A DNA stretch of 64,000 bases from Phyllostachys edulis (Eukaryota; Streptophyta; Magnoliopsida; Poales; Poaceae), in assembly GCA_036346405.1 (NCBI GenBank), contig CM070562.1, positions 78,325,482 to 78,389,481 of the forward strand, written 5' to 3'. Shown here in pieces: positions 54,863-64,000 of this stretch (positions within the stretch are counted from its first letter, which is position 1; each line of letters starts with the position of its first letter). Position numbers and translations under genes: made by a program. A model generated the notes under the pieces. It was not told where the DNA came from. It searched no databases and worked only from the letters and a program-made list of their open reading frames with translations.

Positions 54863-57556
54863 GTACTTGGAGAAGCATTGGAGGTTTGGCTCACACATAA
54901 AGAGATGAATTCCATCATATGCAAAATAAGGAGCCAAGCTTGGGGAAGATCAATTCATATCATAAACCAATGCTATCTCGGTAACAAGTATTTACATTGA
55001 AGTATCTAGCCCTTATACCTTGTGTAGGTTGCATTCATGTAAAATCTTAAAAAGGGTTGTTCTTGCTCTTGTGCTAATTCGTTGTTATTAATTTCTTGAG
55101 CAAGAAAGAAGTGGCACATTAAGGGGGAGTGCTAAATCATGATCATGTATATCACATCCCTAAGTGTGCCCAAATTAATTAAGTGCTAGTAATGGTTTTC
55201 AAAATGAGCCATTTAGCCAAAAGTCAAAATCTTGAAATTATTAGTATATACTTTGAAAAACTAGTTGCAAAATGTATACAAATGATTTCCAAATGTTTCG
55301 CAAAGGTTTTGGCTCAAGAAAAACCTATTTCAAATGAAAATGAGTTTCTAGCCAAAATTGTAGATCATAGTATCTTGTTTTTGACCAAAACTAGATTTTT
55401 GTGTAAAATCTATTCTAGAAAGAATTTGACATTTGTCCCAAAAGGAAAAACCTAGAGTTGGCCATTCTAAACAATTTTGGTATTCAAAAGTTTCTCAAAA
55501 GGCCAACCTAGAAAAAGTTATTTGGTTTTGAAATTCATCCAAAATCCAAGGCTGACCTAAGTGGTCACTTTCTAGCACTTAAGTGAGTTTTGCCATATGA
55601 ACCAAAACTATTCACATGAAAAGGTCCATAATGGTATTTATAACTCATACATGAAATTTGATGCCTTAATTTCTTCATTTGCTCAAATTTGGTTCTTTTG
55701 GAGAAGTTTCTCAAAAATGAGCTTTATTGCGAAAATTCAAAAGACTAATTCATAAAAACTATATTCATTGAAGTTTACTATCTCCAATCTAATGCATAAG
55801 GATCCTAAGTAACATTTATTTGAATATTAAAACAAAGGATCATTTGCAAAATTCTCATTTCCTTGATCTATTCCCGAAGCTCCAGGAAAATCGGAACGAC
55901 CGGCGTTGTTCTCGCGGTACAACCGATTTTCGGTACGACCGGCCTTTGAACGGCGGTTCGTCCGAACATCGGTATAACCGGCCTTTGAACTGCGGTAGTA
56001 CCGATTTTGCTGCTTTCTGATCAATTGATTCCATTTCAATTCTATTCAATTCTAAATCTTTTGATCGCCTCCCTCATGTCAAGATTGATCCTTGTTATCC
56101 TTGCAAGCTACCCACTCATGCTTTGTTGACTCCAAATACCATTTTGATCCTTGTGATATGTTTATCATTCAAGTGGTATTCCTTTAAGTGGTAGCACCTT
56201 TTGATCATCTTGATCAGGCATGGAATTCATATTACTTATGTTTACAAGTGGTATTCTTCAAATGATATCATCTTGTCTTTATAAGTAGTATTCTTTCTAG
56301 TGATATCCTTCAAGTGGTATACTTCTTATACCCACCTACAAGTGATATCTATTTCAATCCTTGCCAATCAATTCTTTTCAAACCAAGCTCTCTCCGATAC
56401 CTCCAATTCATGATATATCTTTTTCATGTGGTATCTCTCCGATACGTTCATTTCATGATATATCTTTTCAAGTGGTATCTATCTAAGTCTTATCTCTCCA
56501 AGTGGTACCAAGTATCTACAAGTGGAATTAATTATATTTGGTATCATCTTTTCTCTCAAGTGAATTCTCTATTTCTCTCTTCTCTTTGGATGCTTTCTTT
56601 GAAGATCTTTGCAAGAGAAGTTCAAGCACCTTGAGATTTCAAATCTTGTCGACGCATGTTCTCTACAAGTGATTTCAACATATGGATTTACAAGTGACAT
56701 CTACGAGTATTATTTACAAGTGGTATCTACATGTATTACCAACAAGTGGTACCGTCGACTCATGGTATCTACAAGTGATGTTTAAGGATTATCTTACAAG
56801 TGGATACACATAAAGACATTGGGGGAAAATGCTTTTGTGCTTAATGTCAAAAGAGAGAGATTTTGAATGCAAATCAAAGATCAAGTGGAAGAGGTTAAAG
56901 TCATCAAGAGTTTTGGATGGACATATTTCAAAAAGATGACAAAGAGGGAGATAATTGGATAAAGGAAGCTTTTGTGTGTCAAAAGCAAAGATATTGGATT
57001 GAACAAAGAGAAAACCTTTGTGTGTCAAAGGAGAAGAATGTCCAAAAGGAACCTTTGTGTAAGGGGGAGTTTTCCTAAAAAGTTTTTGAAAACCTAATTG
57101 AAGAATGTTTTGATTTTTAAAATGGGTATATCATTATATGGGAAAACCAATTTGAAAAGACACCCTTAAGGCTTCGATTTATTTTGGATTCATTGTTGTT
57201 CTATGCCAAAAAGGGAAAATAAAACTCGTTTTATTGCCTAGCTCATAAGTTTTGCAAAGACTCTCCTTTTGCTTAAGATTTGTTTCGGTTTTTGGTGCTT
57301 AATGCCAAAAGGGGGAGAATTTGTATGAGCTACATTTGGATGTTAATTTGTATGAGCTTTATTTGTTATTCTCTTGATCTCTTGTGTTGCCTAAAAGGGG
57401 GAGAATCACGGGGGAGAATCTTGTGGTGCCAAAAGTGGGAGTTTACCAAGATTCTCTTGTCATTTCAATGCATGCATATAGTCAAATAGCTTAATTGATT
57501 ATCTTTTGTTGACTTATATCCAAATGTTGTCATTTATATAGGATTTGTCATCAATC
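54863..57556 (+). other. Element F 3' internal region, non-coding
   Basis: 2.7 kb without pol. It contains repeated AGGGGGAG polypurine words (about 55122, 57064, 57310, 57396, 57410), palindromes of the GCGGTACGACCG type (55890-56010), a field of ACAAGTGGTATC words (56155-56805), and TGTGT-loop hairpins at 56968-56990 and 57014-57031. Confidence 0.8.
56155..56805 (+). repeat. Field of about 20 ACAAGTGGTATC-type words
   Basis: Degenerate copies of CAAGTGGTATC at irregular spacing. TTACAAGTGGTATC at 56714-56727 is identical to the LTR-end/primer-site junction at 53215-53228. ATCTTACAAGTGG at 56791-56803 matches 53212-53224. Confidence 0.88.
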
Positions 57557-57573
57557 ACCAAAAAGGGGGAGAT
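57557..57573 (+). promoter_or_regulatory. Element F polypurine tract
   Basis: CACCAAAAAGGGGGAGAT immediately before the TGAAGAATC of the 3' LTR. Confidence 0.85.
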
Positions 57574-60500
57574 TGAAGAATCTAGACCTACCATTATGTG
57601 TTAATGGGGTTTTGGTGATTAATGACAAATCTAATTGTGAGACTAACACTTTCATTGTTATACATATTGTGTAGTCTTATTTGGATATAAAGGTAATAAC
57701 CATGAAGGCATGCATGTGGTTAATGATAAATCCAAACAGGTATGATTTCATAATGATGAATCTATTTGTAAGACTAACACTCTTATTGTTATATCATGTT
57801 TAGTCTCGTTTGGATATAAAGAATACAAAGTAGAATGAACAAAGAGGTTTGTATTTATATATCTTGTTGCATTCCTCGGATCCAAAATATATGTTGAACT
57901 CCACCAAAAGTCTAACTTGAATATGTGCATATGTTTCCATTACACATTTGTGTATGCACACATTTAGGGGGAGCTCAATATATGTTTTGTGGTTTCATTA
58001 GTATTGATCCATAGTTCCTTGTCCATATATAATTGGGATCTTTACTTTGAAGCATGTCCTTTGAATATATTTAACTTGCATAGTTAATTTATTCATATGA
58101 GTATATGAGACTTGTGTAGTTCATATATTCTTGAATGTATTTAACTTGTGTAGTTAATATATTCATATGAGTATATATATAACTTGTGTAGTTCAGATAT
58201 ACTCATATCCTTGAATATATTTAACTTGTGTAGTTAATATATTCATGTGAGTATATATAACTTGTGTAGTTTATATATGCTCATATTCTTGAATATATAT
58301 AACTTATGTAGTTAGTATATTCAAGTATGTATATAAAACTTGTGTAGTCTATATACACTTATATGTGAGTATAACATAACTTGTGTAGTTTATGTGTGCT
58401 CACATATTCTTTGAATATGTTTAACTTATGTAGTTAATATATTCATATGAGTATATGAGACTTATGTAGTTTATGTATGCTCATGCATTCATGAGTACAT
58501 ACGACTTGTGTAGTTCAGATATACACTCATGTTGAGTATATATAACTTATGTAGTGCTTATATACTCATACCTATTTACATTCAATTATTTGTTATTGAA
58601 GTGGTTATCATCAATTACCAATGAGGAAAGATTGTGGTATCTTGTCCCGCCATTATGAGTTAATGGTATGTTGTGGTAATTAATGATAATCATATTGTGG
58701 AACTAACGTTTCTCCTTGAGTTGGATGAATAGGTTGAGTTCCATGTGGTTGACGACTTGGGATGACATCATGTGTTGATTGTCATCAAGTCAAGTCAAGA
58801 GGAGAATGCATCATGTGTTGATGCATATCGAGAAGATCATCATGTGTTGATGATATCGAAGTGAAGAGCTTGAGTAAAGGATGCACATCATGTGTTGATG
58901 CGCATCAAGTTCAAGACAAGAAGAAATCATCGTGTGTCGATGATGTTCAAGATAAGGAGATGATCATGTGTTGATCATCAAGTCAAGTGAAGACCCATCA
59001 TGAGTTGATGGAGGTCAAGTGAAGAATGCATCATGTGTTGATGCATATCAAGACTCGGGATGGTAGATGTCATCATGTGTTGATGAGCATCAAGTCAAGA
59101 TCCGAAGTGAAGCTTCATCATGTGTTGATGAAGATCAAGTAAGGATGCATCATGAGTTGATGCATATCAAGTCAAGAACCGGAGTTGAAGCAAGGATGTG
59201 CGTCATCAAGCTTCAAGTGTTTGCACAAGGCAAAGGTATGACTAGCTAGGGCTAAGGATTTGTTCCTAGTCTTTACCGGTCTTGGTGTTTGGTTGGATGA
59301 CCGGATTTCTAGTATAGGTTGCCGTACTATTAAGAGGGTCTTTGACTAGTAGCTTGAGTTTGTCATGTGTTGATAGCTCATTGTGTTTGCTCTAGCTCAC
59401 TTTAACATGTTGCCAATATTTGCGAATGTGTTTTGCAAATAGTTGTGGCTCATGGTTAATCCTTGTAGCATGTGACTTAAGTTTGCGAATCGTTTTGCAA
59501 ATGGTGTAAGTCCATGTACCTTATTCCTTGTGGTGTGATTCTAAAAGTGTGCAAATGTGTTTTGCAACTTGTTGAGAATCTCACTTGAATCCTTGTTGTA
59601 TCATGGCGTCAATTTCGCAAATGTGTTTTGCAAATTGAGTTGAAGCGAAGTGCAATTGGTGGGATATTCTAAAAGTGTGCAAATGTGTTTTGCAACTTGT
59701 TGAGAATCTTACCTTTGAACCCTTGTTTGCATTGCGCATCAAATTGGCGAATGTGTTTTGCAATTTGAGTTGAAGCGAATGCAATCTGTGTTTTCTCAGG
59801 AAAATCGGATGAACAAGCGTGTTGTGAGCGATACGACGGGATGCGGTCATACCGGCGCTTATCTGTGATACGACCAAGAATAGCTATTGAGCATGCGTTG
59901 CTCTGGTTGAGGAGCGGTAGTACCGGCGTGTACTAAGCGGTACGACCGTAGTCCGGTTGTTCCGATTATTTCGTGGCGGTTCAAGTTTTCCAGAGAAGAT
60001 GCATTTGTTGCTCATCTTTCGGTTTTGAGAAACCCTTGGAGCGGTAGTACCGACGTGTGTTGGCGATACGACGCGATCGCGTTCGACCGCTTTCTTGGTG
60101 CGGTTGTAAAATTCGAAACGCTTGTTCGTGGGACTTAGCCGCATTTGGCGCTCCTTTGTGGAGCGATGCGACCGCAGTGTTTGTGCGGTTGTACCGATTG
60201 TTCTTGTCGATCGGGCCTTAGTTGGCGGTCGTTCGATTGGTGACCAACGGCTAGTTTTATAGCCGTTGGAGGAAGGCGATCTGGCACGACCGCCCCATAA
60301 CGGCGTCGTTCGATTTCCACGATTTTTCAATGAGACTTTGTCCCAACGGCTAGTTTGTGTGTGTGGGCTATAAATACCCACCTTGGCCGTGTGAGGGAGA
60401 GTTCTTGGTGCCCCTTTGAGTTCTATTGAGCTAGTGCAAGCCTCTCATACTCTTTTGTGCATGTGTTGCACTTAGTGAGGTTAGAGAGCAAACCCTAAGT

Positions 60501-61174
60501 GCATGTGTTGCCTTAGGTTGTGGATTTCAGATCCATAGAGCTTTGACACTTGATTGGTTCAAGTGAGAGTTAGAGTCTTGTTACTCTTGGTGTTTGCCGA
60601 CACCTAGGCGGCGTGGGGTCGTCGTGGTGGTGAGCTTCTCAAAGAAGATTGTGAGAAGACAGGCGGTTTGTGAGTGGCGTGGTGCTCGCCATCTCCGGAG
60701 TGGAGGAAAGAGCAACCCAAGTGGAGCGAGGTGTTTGATCCTCGGAGGAAGGCTTAATTGTGGAGCCGGCCCAATTAGTTTGGGTTTCTCAACGTGGATT
60801 ATGGGAGACCAGCAAGTCTCCGACCACCACTGTAAAACATAATCGTGTCATTGTGGTTTGCATTCTTGAGCTTTACTATATTGCAATTTATATACCTTGT
60901 ATTAAATTGCTTATTCATTGTGTATGAATGCTTATATTGCTTAGTGCCATTCACCTTGCTAGAATTGATTGATTACAAGTCATATGCTTAATTGTTATAT
61001 TTGTCAATAGACTTGTATTGTTGGTGCACTTAGGGGAACCTAGTTGATTTAGGCTTTAATTGTGCAAAACCGTATTTGTATTAGCTTCCGCATTAGAAAT
61101 CGGTTTTAGAGCCTAAGAAGTTTTTTAAAAAACGCCTATTCACCCCCCCTCTAGTCGGCCACCTCGATCTTACA
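57574..61174 (+). repeat. Element F 3' LTR
   Basis: Aligns end to end with 49615-53219. AT-rich parts are almost identical. Differences concentrate in CG-rich words around 59580-60320 and 60600-60840 as short indels. All hairpin arrays are preserved. TATA is at 60369-60376. Confidence 0.95.
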
Positions 61175-61179
61175 TCCAG
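61175..61179. repeat. Target-site duplication TCCAG of element F, right
   Basis: TCCAG directly after the LTR end CTTACA. Confidence 0.95.
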
Positions 61180-61931
61180 GATGGGCGAGTTTCTGCGAAC
61201 TCGGCCACCTACTTTCACATCAACGTCGACCCTCTCGACGCTGATGATTGGCTTCGTGCAGTGGAGAGCAAGCTGATCATTGCACAGTGCACCGATAAAG
61301 AGAAAGTGATGTACGCATCCTACCAGTTTCAAGGTGCAGCAGCTGCCTGGTGGGAGAATCATCATGCCATGCTTCCAGAAGGCCAGACTCTTACTTGGGC
61401 CGCCTTCAAAGAGGCATTCCTTCAAGCATCATGGATATTAAGAGACGAGTGTTCAATGAACTTCGGCAAGGGAACCAGAACGTGATGGATTTCTTGCACC
61501 GTTTCAACTACCTTGCCCGCTATGCAACCTCTGAGATACCTACAGGGGGAAGAAAGATTGCACTTTTCCGGGAACGACTTAGGGACGAGATGAAATGGTC
61601 ACTCGCTGCCCATGATGTCTCCAGCTTCCAGGATTTGATCAACAAAGCTATTCGAGTTGAAGATAGCACTCAAGCAGTTGTTGAGAGCCGTAAGCGCAAG
61701 TCGCTTGCACAGAACTAGCAGTAGTCAGCCGAGACCTCGGAACTAGCAGCCGTCTAATGCTCGCCCTCCTGCACCATCGTCTTAGAAGTCTCAAGCACCA
61801 GCCCCTCGTCTGCAACAAGTCACGGTTCAACACTATAACTGCCAAAATCAGCAATCCGGTACTCAAAATCCGGCAGCCAACGTCATTTGCTTCAACTGCA
61901 ATGAGCGCGGACATTATGCCAACAAGTGTCC
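61180..61931 (+). pseudogene. gag: Element D gag, C-terminal part, cut after the zinc knuckle
   Basis: Resumes gag after element F. Capsid text: DPLDADDWLRAVESKLIIAQ and YQFQGAAAAWWENHHAML (to about 61440), then after a frameshift DIKRRVFNELRQGNQNVMDF, LARYATSEIP and KIALFRERLRDEMKWSL. This is the classic gypsy gag capsid. Stops and a frame change follow near 61716. The zinc knuckle CFNCNERGHYANKC is at about 61887-61930. The sequence is then cut by LTR G in the next codon. Everything downstream of gag is outside the window. Confidence 0.87.
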
Positions 61932-62519
61932 TGTAACATCCCAAATGTATAATTAGGGTTAATCAAGTATAATTATATGTGTAGAAATTAAAACTTTTTC
62001 TCACATCTTGAAAAACCCTAAAATCTTATGTAATTCTTGTCCAAGAGTTGTGTAATCCAAAAACACAAAGCTCTTGTTGACCAAAAATCAAACTCATTCT
62101 CCAATTATCTTAAATCTTGTGTCAAACATTCGGAATATATTTTCCTTGGTCCCAGAACTGATATGGGACCCCTCTGAAAAATATCACGAGTTGTAAAACT
62201 AGTTTGATAAATTTTGGAGGTAAAACAATCCTTTAAACAACCTTAATGAATTTCCTGAGAAAAATGCATTGCATAATAACCTCTGGAAATTTTATGCAAG
62301 GTTGATCTCATTGTCAGCAAGCTCCAGTTAAAATTTCATCAAATTTGGAGTTCATTTGCTATCTCAAATAATTCTAGTAAGTTTCAGCTGTTAAAAACTA
62401 AATTTAAAAGCCTCCATGTTCCTTGGGCTAGCCATATTCAAAGTTGGTCCAGCCCAACCATGTCTGCACCTCGTGAGACCTCATCTCCACCTTGATCGGT
62501 GCAGTAGTTGGATTTACAT

Positions 62520-63460
62520 CCAACCGCCACGACCTCCTCATGATCAACACCGCAAGGACCTCCCGCCTCATGAGGTCATTGCCGTTGGATCAAAGATCCA
62601 CGGTCATGACCTCCCCTGTGTGTTAAACCTCAAAGACCTCCTCGAGCTGTTAAACCATCGCAGCGAGGTCATCCCATTTGTTGAGGTCGAGCCGTTGGAT
62701 CAAATCCCACCACGACCTCCTCCTCAACATACTCAACAGGTCATCCCATCTACGTGAGGTCATAGCCCTTGGATCCAAGATCCATGGCCCTGACCTCCCC
62801 TCACTGTTAAACTAAACAAATCTCCCACCTAACCAAGGTCGTAGCCATTGGATCAAATCCAACAGCTCACGACCTCCCTGCGTTATCCAGCGCTCACAAC
62901 CTCCCCCATCTTTTGTTGTGCACCGTTAGATTAAAATCTACGGTCACGACCTCCTTTTTGTCTCATGCGCACCAGACCTCCCCAGCGCACGTGAGATCGT
63001 AGCCCTTAGATCTAAATCTAAAGGCCATGACCTCCCTTGTGCGTTGCGCAAGCTCAGGACCTCCACCTCCTTTGATCGGAATCCTTAGATCTAAATCTAA
63101 CGGTCCTGACCTCCCTTGCCTGTTGCGCATCATATCAGACCTCCCCATCAGGTCAGTGCCCTTGGATTTAAATCCAAAGGCCATGACCTCCCCTCATGTC
63201 TTTGTGATCGCGTGCGGTTAAGTCCTCACTGGAGGTCCACACCGTTGGATGGAGATCCAACGCTTCGGACCTCCTGTCCCTTTTCCCCACGTGCGTTTTC
63301 TCGATTCAGGAAATCGGAGGGCCACGACCTCCCCATCCTTGATCGTGTGGCTGGGACCTCCTCCCAGCCACTTAAAACATAACGGTTCAAAAATTGGATC
63401 CGATGGTTAGGACCTCCCCAGGTCTTATCCAACGGTCGTAAGGACCTCCCCTGTTCTTCT
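62520..63460. repeat. GACCTCC field with TTGGATC/GATCCAA palindromes in LTR G
   Basis: More than 20 GACCTCC words in about 940 bp, spaced roughly 30-60 bp. They alternate with words such as CGTTGGATCAAAGATCCACG that read as short palindromes. They lie upstream of the TATA-like box. Confidence 0.88.
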
Positions 63461-63680
63461 CCTTCCTCTGGCGCGCATGCGTGCTCTGAGCGGTGGAGTT
63501 AATGCGCGCCAGGCCTCTGCACCTTTAATGACTCTTTGTTGACCAAGATTTAATGCGTGGTCAGCTTTCATCTTCAGTCAAGACACCGCCCTTGTCAACT
63601 TTATGTCATGTCCACCCCATGGACCAACCTGTGGGCTAAGCTCACCATGGAGCTTAGCCCCACTCCTAACCTTCACCTCG

Positions 63681-63690
63681 GGCTATAAGT
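63681..63690 (+). promoter_or_regulatory. TATA-like box of LTR G
   Basis: GGCTATAAGTG, in the same layout (CT-rich sequence following) as the TATA boxes of LTRs D and H. Weaker than a canonical box. Confidence 0.5.
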
Positions 63691-64000
63691 GTCCTCGAGC
63701 TCCCGTTGGCTTCCTTTACACACTTGGAGCTGTCATACCGATGTTTGGTGAGCTCCTAACTCACTCACCTCCTCTCTAGTGGCCGCCATTGTTGAAGTCC
63801 TTGGAGCTTCTCGGTAGCTCAGAGTTCGATGGCTCCCTCTTTCAAACCTTGCTCACTTTGTGCTCCCCAAACCTCTGAAATAACCCCGACTTATTTTGTT
63901 TGGGCATTTTTCAGAGGTGGACAAAGTGAGCTTGGAGCTGGTGCCGTGAGTCAGCGAGGCCGTTGTCTTCCCAACTCGGTCATCACCTCCACGACCTCCC

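Larger units (their letters stand above)
49615..61174 (+). mobile_element. Element F: non-autonomous copia-type element with gag only
   Basis: Complete element: 5' LTR 49615-53219 (3605 bp), Met-tRNA primer site, gag with three zinc knuckles, 2.7 kb of non-coding DNA, polypurine tract, 3' LTR 57574-61174 (3601 bp), and TCCAG duplications on both sides. No protease, integrase, RT or RNase H can be found in any frame of the 4.35-kb internal region. The LTR end resembles that of copia C, so a SIRE/Maximus-related partner probably supplied the enzymes. The LTRs are almost identical outside CG-rich spots, so the insertion is recent. Confidence 0.93.
43129..61931 (+). mobile_element. Element D: Tekay-like chromovirus, 5' half, split by F and cut by G
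   Basis: A 4.36-kb LTR (43129-47488), a primer-site-like sequence, a 1.8-kb leader with an extra ORF, and a gag that starts at 49289. Gag is interrupted by element F at 49615 and resumes at 61180 after the TCCAG duplication. It ends just past the zinc knuckle at 61931, where LTR G begins. Protease, RT and integrase would lie right of G, outside the window. LTR termini and gag text match the element A family. Confidence 0.85.
61932..64000 (+). repeat. Element G: Tekay-like LTR, 5' part, continues past window
   Basis: Starts TGTAACATCCC directly after the element D zinc knuckle; the presumed target sequence is TGTCC (61927-61931). The first 500 bases are AT-rich and similar in layout to LTRs A, D and I. 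A U3 field of GACCTCC words and TTGGATC...GATCCAA palindromes follows, then a TATA-like box near 63683. Whether it is a full element or a solo LTR cannot be told, as the end is not in the window. Confidence 0.82.

Overview
The window is repeat-rich plant nuclear DNA. I see no intact cellular gene, no rRNA or tRNA gene and no CRISPR array. Almost all of it is LTR retrotransposons nested inside one another. Large copia elements of the SIRE/Maximus kind, Tekay/Del-like chromoviruses with LTRs over 4 kb, and Tat-lineage gypsy elements together suggest a grass (Poaceae), probably one with a large genome. That is an inference from family types, not a species call.

Layout, left half. Element A (1-12303, + strand) is a Tekay/Del-like chromovirus. 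Its 5' LTR is cut by the window edge, its gag-pol is full of frameshifts, and its 3' LTR is complete (7726-12303). It sits inside element B (12304-20067, - strand), a Tat-lineage gypsy element with a short LTR (19584-20067). B in turn interrupts the gag of element C (20068-28991, + strand), a SIRE-like copia element whose gag-pol is nearly collinear but carries seven in-frame stops; its 3' LTR is 26781-28991. C lies next to element E (28992-about 40320, - strand), which carries a long broken reading frame resembling the 'putative gypsy type transposon' (PF04195-like) family, plus several satellite-like arrays. E is interrupted by a 5'-truncated LTR (H, 29621-31850) and by a clean solo LTR with 5-bp target duplications (I, 33129-37188).

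Layout, right half. About 1.3 kb (40621-41893) is unassigned. Element J, another Tat-like element on the - strand, begins with its 3' LTR at 41894-42363. Inserted in J is element D, a Tekay-like chromovirus (LTR 43129-47488), with an extra leader reading frame upstream of gag. D's gag is split by element F (49615-61174), a complete copia-type element with 3.6-kb LTRs, TCCAG target duplications, a gag with three zinc knuckles and no pol. D's gag is then cut just after its zinc knuckle by another Tekay-like LTR (G, 61932 to beyond 64000). The nest on this side is J > D > F and G.

How the parts work together. C and the Tekay elements show remains of a full gag-protease-RT-RNase H-integrase set. 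B has the same set but has lost catalytic residues. F encodes only a gag-like protein and would need enzymes from a related autonomous copia element. The most unusual structure is in F: each LTR contains about 30 short hairpins whose stems differ in sequence but stay self-complementary around a near-invariant TGTGT-type loop. F's internal region also carries a field of motifs resembling its own LTR-end/primer-binding-site junction. Other points for a second look are a 36-bp fold-back inside B's RT, stops in C that all fit C:G to T:A change, a leader protein in D, palindrome arrays shared between element types, and indels between paired LTRs that cluster at CG and CCNGG sites and may be technical.
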